A stretch of 64,000 nt of DNA, taken from the NCBI RefSeq assembly GCF_004359215.1, contig NC_090618.1:2093806-2157805 (forward strand). Direction: 5' to 3'. The first letter of the stretch is position 1, and every line of letters begins with the position of its first letter. A program made the translations under genes and the position numbers. Shown here piece after piece: positions 22,125 to 33,127 of the stretch. A model generated the notes under the pieces. The model searched no databases. It was not told the origin of the DNA and saw nothing but the letters and a program-made list of their open reading frames with translations. The DNA comes from Bremia lactucae (Eukaryota; Oomycota; Peronosporomycetes; Peronosporales; Peronosporaceae).

Positions 22125-22590
22125 ATTACGCACTCGCTTGCTTAAGCCATATCGGGACCCTTCCAACGTGGACTTAAACGCGCTTGCGCCAAGACAAGCG
22201 GTCGTGCCGCAGATTTCTGCATCCTCACCAGGATATCCAGCTGCCCCTCTAAACGAGGCTGCGGACGCTCCAGCGTCGAAAGACGGTCCCGAATCGCCTA
22301 AAAAAAAGCTCACAATTAGAGCAAGGACCTCACGAAGAAGTTGCATCTCGTGCCGTAGAACATCAAATGCTTCCGCCAAAATTTCGGCCCCCTCCCGCAC
22401 TACTGGATGCGCAGGGAAACCTTCCGTTTAATGTGAAGAAACTTTTAAAGCGACGTCGTCGTGCGGGTCAATACCAGTATCTGGTGAAGTGGCTAGGGTC
22501 CCCCTCTTCTAAAAACTCTTGGTAGATCGAGGTACCTCTTCGGCAAGATTGCCCGTACGCCGTTGACGTTTTTGAGCGCCAAGCTTAGGG
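22125..22590 (+). pseudogene. gypsy pol C-terminus with chromodomain, plus strand
   Basis: A linker resembling the end of gypsy pol (LKPYRDPSNVDLNALAPRQA) is followed, after a frameshift, by a chromodomain: NVKKLLKRRRRAGQYQYLVK then WLGSPSSKNSW. At the residue where chromodomains have Glu there is TAG, and the sequence continues IEVPLRQDCPYAVDVFERQA. Chromodomains on integrase tails guide insertion to marked chromatin. Only this 3' piece of the element survives, abutting a minus-strand element. Confidence 0.75.
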
Positions 22591-22599
22591 TCAACTCGC

Positions 22600-25500
22600 G
22601 CCAAACGACGCTTCCCACCACTAAACGTGGTATTAGGTGGATCTATAGCCTCAGTGCGGCTTTGAACCATGGTTGTACGGTCAACCACAGCCCTGAAATA
22701 TCGGCTAGGCCTTTCTTCGTTTTGTGGCATAATTGCCGAACTAACTGGCCTTTGGCCTTAAGCTTATCGAAATCGAAGCGAAGCTTCAGTTCCAAACGAA
22801 CATCGCATCTATCCGCAGACTCTCTGATATTCCAGATATTACGAAGTCGGTGGGCTCAGTGGACCCAGTTCTCAAATGAGGCTTCGTTTTCTTTCCTTGT
22901 TTCGTTTGGAAACAAAACAATCGAAATTTCTCTCATGGTGGTCACCGAAGCCTCACGGGCTTGATCACGCAAACACGTCAAATACTGGCTTCGCGTCATT
23001 ACCTTTGGCGTAAGGCATTGCTCATGAAGAGCGTCGCGGGCAGCGATCTCCTCCGGCGTCCTCGTAGGGTCACCGGAGATCCAGGTGCCCAAACTGTGAC
23101 TTGCTATCTCTTTGAGACGCTTCGTCTGCACTAAGTTAAGAATTAATACAGCTTCTGCATTTGGCATCTGCTTGTTCTTTTGTTTGTCTTGACTATCAGC
23201 CATCGTATTCCTTACATTTCTTAAGACACTAAATCGCGTCGCGAGAAACTCGCTTACTTAAATCTGAACGGTAATAGGGCTGATATCAGCAAGCCTATTG
23301 GCTACAAGCCCTGAACCACGCACTGGTATCGTTAATGGAACGCGTGGATGGGTAAGACCGTTTACATAGATTGGAGTATAGCCTGTATAGGCATGTACAG
23401 CGTTATTTAACGCAAACTAAACCACTGGTAGCATTGAGCTCCAGCGCTTTGGTGTCTGAGCACACACGCTGCGTAAAACGTCTTCAATGACGCGATTGAC
23501 ATGTTCAGTTTGACCATCGGTCTGCGGATGGTCCGCAGTGGACATATCTAATCTGGTGCCAAGCACTCGGATAATTTAATTTCCAGAATAAACCCGTGAA
23601 ACGGGGGTCCCGATCATAGCCAATTGCTACTGGCAAACCATGTTGTCGAAACACGCGATCGATAAGCATCTTAGCTGTACCTTCTCCATCAATATAATCT
23701 GGCACGGCCGCTAAGTGAGCCATTTTGCTTAACCGGTCAACAAAGACCACTATGCCGGAGTTACCGGCTGAACCTTTCGGTAGACCGAAAACGAATCCAT
23801 ACTAATGGACTCCCAGCAACCTATGTGGACGGGAAGGCTCGCCAGTGGCGCAGCAGTATACGCCGAGGTTTATCTCGTTGGCAAGTTTCGCATGTGCGAA
23901 CATATGTGCTGCCTATTTATAAAGTTTGGGCCACCAATAACTCTGGCTTTTAGAGCCGTAGGTCTTTTCCTACTGAGATGACCAACAAGAACCGTATCGT
24001 GTGCCTCATAGAAGATTCGGTACTTCAATCCTCATCATGAGTAACAACGACACGCGGAGGGTCCGCGATGTCTGTGCAATAAAGCAAGAGGTCGTTATCG
24101 ATAGAAAATCGATGTAACCTTGCACACAAACGTGCCGGCAATGTAATACCTGAATCAGAGCTCTTTAAAGCTCGTAGCAGAGCTACACACTGTTTATATT
24201 TGGCGTAAGCCGAACGGATTAATTCAGAAATAGGCGACAAGATGGTCGTAAAATGAGAAAGCTCATAATACGGCCTGCATGATAACGCATCGGCCAAAGC
24301 ATTCTGCTTGCCGGGCTTTTACTTCACCTCGAAGTTGTATACCGCGAAAAAGGATAGCTATCAGGCCATTCTCTGTGAGAAATGGGGCGACTTAGTCGCC
24401 GTGCGTAATGACGCGTGATCTGTATATATCACAAACGGCTTAGAGCCGAGTAGATGAACTCTGAATTTGACGTTACCACACTTCATAGCAATTAAGTCTT
24501 TGTCATGAACTGAATAGTTCTTTTCCGCAGCTTTAAGCTGTCTAGACTCGATTGCAATAACACGTTTATGACCATCAACATCTGTTTGAAGCAGAGCACT
24601 GCCAACGGTAAAATCTGATGCGTCACAGACGACACTAAAAGGCCAATTTGGTTCTGGTAGTGCCAGAATCGGGGCATGAAAAAGACTATCCTTAAGTCCT
24701 CGAAAAGCATTTTTTTGGTGCTAGTCCAGTACCATTCTGTATCCTTTAAGGAGATTAGATTGTGGCCTAGCCATATCAGTGTTATTTTTGTTTAAATAAT
24801 TGGCGAGACCCAACCATTTACGCGAATCTTTTTGGTTGTTAGGAACCGGCCAATCTACTATGGCTTTTACCTTACCGGAACCCGCTCTAAGGCCTCGCTT
24901 TCCAATGAAGCATCCTAAAAAGGGATTTCGTCTGCGTCAAAAATGCATTTAGATGCATTGGCATACAATTTATTTGTGCGCATTAACTCGAGCACTGCTC
25001 GCAAATGGTCTAAATAAATGTCTACATCCAACCGACCCTGCTCCGCACGACCATGGACGAAATGTCATCGAAATAAGTCTGTGCATAACCTCGATGAGAG
25101 GCGAAACAGTTGCGTCACTAGACGATTAAATCTTGCCGGGGCGGTGGAAAGCCCTTGTGGCATAGCCAGCCATTCCCATAACATGCCGCTTGGGGGCTAA
25201 CCGCTGTAAGTGGGATATCACTAGATTGCATGAGCAATTGGTAGTAATCATCGACTAAGCCCAATGCACTGTGCATTGTACATTCCACCATATTGTTATG
25301 AAGAACATCCTTTCTAGGAATGGGGGTTTGTGCTGGTATAGTGGCAGCATTAAGCTTATTATAAGCATGCACAATGTGCCATTTACCATTTGGCTTTTTG
25401 ACACTAAATGTCGGTGTCGAATGAGGAGATTTGCTCTCTCGTACCATTCCAGCCTCGTGCTTAGCACGGAAGAAATCGTCAATGACGTCACACTGCTTCC

Positions 25501-27740
25501 TTAGTAAAGGCTATTGTCTTGTGACATAGTATTTGGTTCCCGGAACCAAGTCAATTTCATGACGAACACCTCTTTCCGGAGGTAAAACATATGGTGGATT
25601 ATTACATACCACATCTTGGAATTCCTTAATCAAGGATTAAAAAGGATCAGTAGGATCTTTAAGGATCGATGGCCCATTTCGCGCACTAAGTGCAGCTTTT
25701 GTGTCCTCCAGGACAGCTTTGTCTAGAAGGGACGATGAGTTTAACTCAATTGCTGGTCGAATGACCACCATCTCAGATAAGTCGCCAGCCTTTAAGACTC
25801 GGCCGCACTCATCAATAGACATTTCGTCTAGCTCTAAAAGAGCATGTAACGAAGGGATTGCCGCAAGGCTAACTTCCCCCTCAATGTTACCAGTTACGCC
25901 ATTTACAAGCGTATGTAATTGCTTACTCGTATCAATTTGTGAGAGTATACACGCTTCGTGTCCATCCTTTTTTAGAGTGTGAGACAATACGCCTCTTAGA
26001 GGCCAAGACATTCACGTCCCCGGGTTTTCCAGCCTGTATTGGTTTTATACAAGATATGGTGTTTAATTTGACATCCGACAAGGAGTTAGATAACTCAACT
26101 TCCTTATCCAGCGAACATTTACGTGTCGCTTCACGTGCATTAGAAGGGTTTGACCCAAAATGCGCTGGCGAACCGCCAATAGTGTCACTATTGACACTTA
26201 GTATGTGCCACCTCGGCCGACCACACTCGGTGGACTTAGACGTGCCATTCCACGTACCTCAGGGATATTGCACCCTTGAGGCCCTGACGAACCGCCAACA
26301 GTGTCACTACTGACACTCAGTATGATGCCACCTCGGCCGACCATACTCGGTGGACTTAGACGTGCCACTGCACGTATTTCAGGGATATTGCACCCGTAAT
26401 GATTCGGCCTTAGGCCAACAATGCTTTCAGCATTCAGTGAAATGTTATTACAACGAGTGTCACTTGACGGAGTACGTTCCTTTCCACTTATTTCTGCTGA
26501 GTCGGGCTCAGAATCAATGTTTTTAATTTTAAAGTTTATTAACTCAGACATGCCATTGTCTAAAACACTGACAGACTTATTCAATGATCCGCGCCAATAG
26601 CGCTTTTGTTGCGTAGCCAAGGTGGGTCCATGACTCTCCAAAACTTTGCTAGGAATATTGCGCGTGGTGCCTAAGGTCTTAGACCACCAATCGATCCATG
26701 GCGTATGGTGTTCTAATCAGGCCATACCAAGGATGAGATCATATCTCGAATCCAAATCAAGAACGATACAGCGTTCCATACTGTCAAAGTCCAAAAACTT
26801 TATACCTAAATTCGATGGAACTCTGGGAATAGTGACACGAGTCCCAGTCGCTAAGCGAACAGTGATTGTATCACCTTCATGCGCTTTAAGCGCCTCAACG
26901 TATTATTGACTTCCTTCAAGGGAAGGCGTCGAGCATAATTGCAAGACGCTCCTGAGTCAATTGAAATTGACCACGGCTTATCAAAGCCCTTTACAGTCAC
27001 TTGAGCGACTAGCAAGCCAGGCCTGTACTCTCGCCCCGTGCCATTAAGCACCGAGCTAGTTGGGGCTAAGTTCTGTTTAATCTCACCTCTTACAGGTTCA
27101 AAGAATCTAGGTCTTCTCCAGTAGGGTTGTTTCTTGCACCGGGTCTTGACGCATAGATGCAATGAGATATCTTTACTCCTGGACAAAGTCCTCTGGGTTT
27201 TTTTACCCTGTCGAGTCGCTAGGAGCCGTGCTCGCATGCGAAAAACCTAATCAGGCGGTGGAAACATGCTGGTCATTTGCTGTTTCAGCGAATCACATGA
27301 GGGAAAAGCGTCGTTTATGGACGTGCTGCACGATAGTGCCCACTCTAAGGCTCTACCTCGAAGTTTGGAAATGGCCATAGCCATCTTTTGCCGTTCTGTA
27401 AAAGCAAGGCAGAATCAATGGACATTTCCATCTGCTTAATCCAAAAAGAGAGATTTTCTTCCTCTTTTCTCTCAAACATCTTGAAATTTACAGTTTGAGT
27501 GCGAGCTCTCGGCTCCGAGTCAGGTACAGAGATGCACCGGGTGGGCATAGATGCCGCTAAGTGGTCCTGTACCTGACCGATCAGGGAGGCTTGGTACCGC
27601 ATAAAGGCTTCAAGCCTTGCATGCATGACCTCTGGACCCTGGGAGATAATAAAGTCCACGTGTTTTAGCCCAAATAAGGTTTTGAGCTTGTCATAAGCGG
27701 CGCGTTTCGCATCTGACAATTCTGGAACCTCTTCCATTTT
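22600..27740 (-). mobile_element. Ty3/gypsy gag-pol, family D (degenerate)
   Basis: Read right to left. Gag start MEEVPELSDAKRAAYDKL (27737). Protease SIDSGASCNYARR (about 26950; DSG active site). A Ser/Gly-rich stretch with a 119-bp tandem duplication (26170-26407). RT KPNGKWHIVHAYNKLN (25380) with a degraded core. RNase H (24700-24300) ending MADALSCRPYYELSHF. Integrase VFVDRLSKMAHLAAVPDY (23745) and YDRDPRFTGLFWK (23625), then its C-terminal part MADSQDKQKNKQ (23203). The 22856-23203 ORF after that point does not resemble the usual integrase tail. The element faces right to an LTR at 27798. Confidence 0.8.
26170..26407. repeat. 119-bp tandem duplication in the gag-pol ORF
   Basis: Units 26170-26288 and 26289-26407, both beginning GAACCGCCAA and ending near GGGATATTGCACCC. 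On the minus strand each unit encodes a GCNIPE(V/I)R..ARLSPPS block followed by VGRGG. Confidence 0.9.
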
Positions 27741-27797
27741 CTTGAGGGTTTAGTCTTGTAAAGACTCAGGCGTAGATTGACTACGAGTGCTACCAGG

Positions 27798-28265
27798 TGT
27801 AGCGGAGCTACCTCGCTACTTAAGTCAGAGGAAGACTTTCAGACTCAGAGAGTCACTTAGTTCTTTTGAACCAATGGGTTTAACAACTCAGGGAGTCGTA
27901 CAAGCTAAGGAATCCTAGTTTAAGGGATTCAGGGGTTCGTAGAACAAGTGGCAACTAGGGCCCAAGAAGACATACCTTAGGAAAGCTTTTATCTCTTACA
28001 GATCAATGCGCAAGCCTTAGAAAGACACTTAACGCTTTAAGATCAAAAGGGGAACTGCACTTTATTTAATTATTTAAAAAATAAAACCTTACCTAATTTA
28101 AAATAGATTTTGGCCGCCAGAAATATATCTGGCAGCGACCACATTTGTTACCCATAATAAATGGGATTTAAGTAAGTAGCTATTTGAAACTACATAAAAG
28201 GGTATATTACCCATAAGTAAATGTACCCCAACAACGGTTCTCCAACCGATGTGTGCCCCATTACA
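27798..28265 (-). repeat. 5' LTR of the family D element
   Basis: 468 bp. It begins TGTAGCGGAGC and ends GTGCCCCATTACA, and is flanked on the left by the inverse primer-binding site GTGCTACCAGG (27787-27797). Together with the gag start at 27737 this fixes the element's orientation. Confidence 0.75.
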
Positions 28266-28505
28266 ACCAGTCAATAGAACTAATGTCTAATTGCGTCAAT
28301 ATCATCAAATTTATAAAAATTGGAATTATAAAGTCGAAATTAATAAAGATAATAATTTGCACTTCTTTTCTTATTTCCTCTTATAGGAAATAATATTTAT
28401 CATTTCTCTTATAGGATATAACATTAATGTAACGGGCCGTTGCACCTTTACCTTCACTGTTATCAGTGTAGGTTAAGTGCAATACAAGCGAAAGGTGCTC
28501 CGTTA
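28266..28505. repeat. LTR fragments
   Basis: 28266-28427 matches the distal 52.7-52.9 kb LTR sequence. 28428-28505 is a short block starting TGTAACGGGC and ending GTGCTCCGTTACA, with the family motif TTATCAGTGTAGGTTA inside. 28506-28549 is unassigned. Confidence 0.6.
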
Positions 28506-28549
28506 CAAATAAGACTTCATGCTGACAAACGTAAGACGAAGTCTAATTT

Positions 28550-28978
28550 TGTCAAGCACTACGACTTGTACTGCTTCAGTACAAGTCAACTTCGCGCTGC
28601 TTCATTTGCGAGTGGTGCCTTACGTCACTTCATGTACACTAGTACGTGCGGAGGAAGACTTCTCTTAAAGACAACTAACTTAGAGAGGGTTAAATGAAAA
28701 CTGTAATAAAATAATTAAGTATCCTTCTTTCTATCTGTAAATGCTAACTTAATTATAAACTAATACTAAACATGCAATTGTATTTTTGTCTATCTATCTC
28801 TTTGTTTACGTTTACAGCTGATTAATCTACGGGATAAATGGCCTATACCTATTTATGGATAAGACTTCTCAACATTACTACATAAAGTAATGTTCTCCAA
28901 ATATTATCTACCTTTTAGATAATATATTAATAAACAATCTTTAAGTGTAAATTTCATGTAACGATACACCCCGTTACA
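28550..28978 (-). repeat. LTR-A, copy 1
   Basis: Right end CGATACACCCCGTTACA at 28978. The minus strand beyond it has the polypurine tract AAGGGAGGGG (in 28979-28995). The left end has lost its TGTAACGGGG. So it is the 3' LTR of a minus-strand element. Confidence 0.75.
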
Positions 28979-30154
28979 TCACCCCTCCCTTAAATGACAA
29001 TCACTCCGACTGTCATTGGTTGGAGCGGTCACTATGTGACCACTTAGTTTAAAAAAATGATGTTGATTGGTCAGAACCATCATTTTAAATTCCATCGCAT
29101 AAAGAACAAATTCATGCGGGGTGTTGATAGCGCTGCGCCTTCGGCTGCGGTCGTGCAGCCGCGGGTGATGCACTGCTATCTCTTGCGGCAGACGGAACGT
29201 CTGCCGTAGTATCTTCTTCTCGCGCAACACTCGATGATACGTGTGCACGTGGTGGTTCACCACGTAAATACGAACCTCTTTCGAGGTCGACTACGAATGC
29301 GAGTCGGACGAAATGGCCGACTCGGGGAGAATGGAACAGTCGCCTGATAGACGTCAGGCGGCTGACTATGAGCCTTCGAATGAGAGAGCTCATTCTGATA
29401 GACGATTTAATAGTCTATTTGGTTCTGACGATGAGGATGATCCCTCATCGCCCGTTCCGTCTCCCGTACGTCACCTGCACCTGTTTCTGTGCAAGGTGAT
29501 GACGATGGCGTAAGCCATCGTTATAAAAGTTCTTGTGGTACCCCCTGCTTCAGTGAGTACCACTCAGGGGAGTGAAGAGAATAAAATGTATCATCTCCCC
29601 CCGCGAAGAAGCCTTGGCTTTTACCAGTACGGCTAATCAATAGCTTGTCTGGAGAGACTACTCCTCACAATAAATATCCTTTATTTATTGCGACGAAGCT
29701 ACATGGCTTTGATCCCAGCGCGAAGAACTTTAGCGCTGAGAGATTTTTATCTCGATGCTTTTCTTAAGCATCGATGGCTTAGTGGCAATAATAAGCGAGA
29801 TAAAGTCTCGCTTTTCCAATCCTGGAGCGCGTTCATTCGCAATGTCAAAGACATTGGACGTGAAGCTTGGCTTCAAAAACTTATCGCGAATCGCGGTAAG
29901 TTTGAGAAATGAACTCCAACCGGTGCAAAGTATAAATTGCATCGGTTGTCACGTGAGGCTGGGCTTCCATGCCTCACGTGGGGTGATCCCTGTCCGTGTT
30001 GTGTAGACAACTCGAAGAGGGTAAAAGGGGATGTCTATTCCCTTTCTTCGCCCTGGGGAAGGGCTCGCATCTCTATTGAGATGCGTGACGCGATTGACGT
30101 TTTGCAATCGATTTACAAGCGCCAAGGGCGCGTGTTTTCCGATGGGCCTTCTGA
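28979..30154 (+). pseudogene. Antisense accessory ORF of the LTR-A element, copy 1
   Basis: Plus-strand sequence next to LTR-A and its polypurine tract. Readable pieces: MADSGRMEQSPDRRQAADYE, then DDEDDPSSPVPSPV (about 29310-29470), and farther on FLKHRWLSGNNKRDKVSLFQ (29760) and WGDPCPCC (about 29980). The middle part resembles the family C accessory ORF. Frameshifts separate the blocks. It ends at the N gap. Confidence 0.5.
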
Positions 30155-30254
30155 NNNNNNNNNNNNNNNNNNNNNNNNNNNNNNNNNNNNNNNNNNNNNN
30201 NNNNNNNNNNNNNNNNNNNNNNNNNNNNNNNNNNNNNNNNNNNNNNNNNNNNNN
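30155..30254. other. Assembly gap, 100 N
   Basis: Exactly 100 N, the usual placeholder for a gap of unknown size. It sits between two inverted copies of the same element. Confidence 0.99.
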
Positions 30255-30841
30255 TTTTACTGTCTTCACTCCCCTGAGTGATAACCACTGAAGCAGAGGT
30301 ACAACAAGAACTTTTCTTACTATGGCTTACGCCATCGTCGTCACCTTACACAGAGACACGTGCTGGTGACCGTATGGGAGATCGTATGGGCGATGAAGGA
30401 TCATCCTCATCGTCGGATCCAAATAGACTGTTTACTCGTCTATCAGAATGAGCCCTCGCATTCGAAGGCTCATAGTCAGCCGCCTGACGGATATCAGGCG
30501 ACTGTTCCATTCTCCCCGAGTCGGCCATTTCATCCGACTTACATTCGTGGTCGACCTCCAAAGAGGGGTCGTATTCATGTGGTGAATCACCACGTGCACT
30601 CGCAACATCTAGTGTTGTGCGAGTGGAAGACACTACGGCAGACGTTCCGTCTGCCGTAGTGTGAACCACGACCGCAGCCGAAGGCGCAGCACTATCGTCA
30701 CCCCGCATGAGTTGATTCTTCATGCGATGGAATTTGAAATGATATATCTGACCAATCAACATCGTTTTAAAAATTAACTCGTCACATGACGACCACTCCA
30801 TCCAATGACACTCCGAGTGATTGTCGTTTAAGGGAGGGCGA
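30255..30841 (-). pseudogene. Antisense accessory ORF of the LTR-A element, copy 2 (inverted)
   Basis: Minus-strand ORF 30801-30346 with TADGTSAVVSSTRTTLDVAS, EMADSGRMEQSPDIRQAADY and FGSDDEDDPSSPIRSP. It is the inverted counterpart of 28979-29590 and of 63355-63960, and has the cleanest open frame of this N-terminal region. It is acidic and Ser-rich; function unknown. Confidence 0.55.
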
Positions 30842-31270
30842 TGTAACGGGGTGTATCGTTACATGAAATTAACACTTAAAGGTTGTTAATTAATATATTA
30901 TCATCAAGGTAGATAATATTTGGAGGATATTACTTTTTATAGTAATATTCAGAATTTTTATCCATAAATAGGTACAGGCCATTATATCTATTTATTCCGC
31001 AGACTAATCAGCTGTAGGAGTAATCAAAGAGAGTTACAGATAAGATAGAGATAAGAATTCATTTGCATGTTTCGTATTAGATTATAATAAAGTTAGCATG
31101 AACAAAGCAAACTGAATTATATTGAAACAGTACAAGTCACACTCCAAGTTAACTTGTCTTAAGAGAAGTCTTCCTCTGCACGTACAGTGTACGTGAAATA
31201 ACGTAGGGCACCACTCGCAACTGAAGCAGTGCGAAGTGGACTTGTACTGAAGCCGTAGTGCCCCGTTACA
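30842..31270 (+). repeat. LTR-A, copy 2
   Basis: Complete termini: TGTAACGGGGTGTATCG at 30842 and GTAGTGCCCCGTTACA at 31270 (429 bp). TTTAAGGGAGGGCGA just to the left is the polypurine tract, so this is a plus-strand 3' LTR. It is inverted relative to copies 1 and 3. Confidence 0.85.
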
Positions 31271-31521
31271 CTTCTCCTTCATCTCGTCAAGTTCATGTTG
31301 TATGAACTTGGCGATGGCTGAATGGAGGGCATCTATGTTTAAACCGGACAGCATGGCCAAGATTGCATCGTTCCCTACGGTTAAACTCATTCGTTCGACC
31401 GCTCTCCTTCTATTTCACTTAGAAAGGAGTAGCTATCACGCGAAACGTGATGCGTATTCCCACTCTCATCTAACATGTCCATGTTAGATGAAGGAAACGT
31501 GGTCCTTGGACGGACTTCAAA
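31271..31521 (-). pseudogene. gypsy gag N-terminal fragment
   Basis: Minus strand encodes MSLTVGNDAILAMLSGLN and AKFIQHELDEMKEK, the N-terminal gag block also seen at 20.8-21.0 kb. It is cut on the left by LTR-A copy 2. The inverse primer-binding site GTGCTACCAGG is at 31522-31532. Confidence 0.7.
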
Positions 31522-31532
31522 GTGCTACCAGG

Positions 31533-31974
31533 TGTAACGGGGCACTACGACTTGTACTGCTTCAGTACGAGTCCACTTCGCACTACTTTAGTTGCGAGTG
31601 GCGCCTTACGTCACTTCACGTACACTAGTACGTGCAGAGGAAGACTTCTCTTTATGACAACTAACTTAAAGAGGGTTAAATGAAAACTGTATTAATATTA
31701 TTAAGTATCTCTTCTTTCTATCTGTTAATGCTAACTTAATTAAAAACTAATACTTAACATGCAATTGAAATCTTATCTGTCTCTTTCTTTGTTGACGTTT
31801 ACAGCTGATTAGTCTGCGGGATAAATAGATATAATGGCCTACACCTATTCATGGATAAGATTTCGGACCATTACTATACAAAGTAATATTCTCCAAAAAT
31901 TATCAACCTTTTAGATAATATATTAATTAACAACCTTTAAGTGTTAATTTTATGTTACGATACACCCCGTTACA
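31533..31974 (-). repeat. LTR-A, copy 3 (5' LTR of the minus-strand gag)
   Basis: 442 bp, TGTAACGGGGCACTACG to ATACACCCCGTTACA, perfectly abutting the inverse primer-binding site. This is the best-delimited LTR of the family. Confidence 0.85.
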
Positions 31975-33085
31975 CAAATTGCATCGGAACATCACCTTAA
32001 AAATCAATTATTGTCACTACTGAATATATGATACGTTCTCAGCACGAGCTTAGTACATTATCTTGCAAAATGTCATGCATTTAGACAAATTTAATTCTAG
32101 CAAACCAATCGATAGTGAAAAGTTGGTGTTTTAAAATTCTTCAGACACGTTCTTAGCACGAGCTTTATGCAGCCTCTTGCATGATGTCATGCTATTAGAC
32201 ATATAAAATTTCTTCACACCAATCGATCATAAGAGATCGGAGGTTGCTCCAAATCTTTACAAGATCTTGCATTTCAAGCGTATAAAATGAACAAATGATA
32301 TCTTCATATTCGATACGCTACTGCATCAAGCGATTTTCACGCGACGGCGAACAATGAGCTCTCGTATTAAATTTTTTTGAAAGCTTACAAAAGTATTGCA
32401 AGCGCACGTCTGAGAAGGACGGAATCACCAGAGCTTGGTTTTTTATCGCGCATAACTGGTGTTGCACCTCGGACTGGTCGCACAGAGTGATCCGTCTCAA
32501 ACCTCCTAAATTTGTCACTCTATGTACAAAAGTATTACGGTCTTCGAGAACAAAGCACCACTAGATTTCTTGTCCAATCAGAGAAGAAAAAATAGCGAAT
32601 CATGAGACTGAGAAAATGTTGAGCCCGTCACGTGTCGGATCCAGAGCCGGAGTGTGTTATATTCGGGTGCGGATCAGCAATCTCCAGATGGTCATACTTC
32701 AGGCCTTTGTCTTCGTAAACAGCTGGCTGCCTTTCCTTCTTCATCTGAGCTAGTGTTTATCACTCAAGATGCTGCTACAAAGTTTGCTTCATTTCGTTAT
32801 GCAGCAATGAGCGTGCAAAAACGCGGTATTTGCATTCCCGCAGTGTTTTTGTTTATTTAAACGAATCTAAAAAAATGCCGCGAGTAAATAAATTGTTCTA
32901 TAAGCAACTGGCTTAGGCGATTTTCGAGCTTTAACCTATAAAGAAAGGGTCGTACTTCCTGGGTTCGGCTCTCGCTCTTTACAAGGTTCAAAGCAGTTTC
33001 GCTACCACAGATTGCAATTTCGTGACATCATCTCGGACAAGATAATTTAAAGCTCTTTTTAGCTACCACAAATTTGTCGTGCACA
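31975..33085. other. Intergenic, with a diverged 118-bp repeat
   Basis: Two diverged copies, about 32034-32120 and 32152-32237, share ACGTTCT.AGCACGAGCTT, GTCATGC..TTAGACA and CACCAATCGAT-type blocks. A weaker third piece is near 32250-32290. A short ORF at 32654-32860 has no support as a gene. Confidence 0.6.
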
Positions 33086-33101
33086 CTTCATTCTTCAATT
33101 C
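33086..33101 (+). promoter_or_regulatory. Oomycete initiator (Inr)
   Basis: CTTCATTCTTCAATTC agrees at 13 of 16 positions with the oomycete Inr consensus GCTCATTYYNCAWTTT. Start at the central A (33097) would give a 31-nt leader to the ATG at 33128. Confidence 0.65.
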
Positions 33102-33127
33102 GTCACTCACTTCTCAGCTCAAGCTTT

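Noticed and set aside
32654..32860. 68-codon ORF before the effector
   Set aside because: No signal peptide, no domain, no splice partner; length expected by chance.
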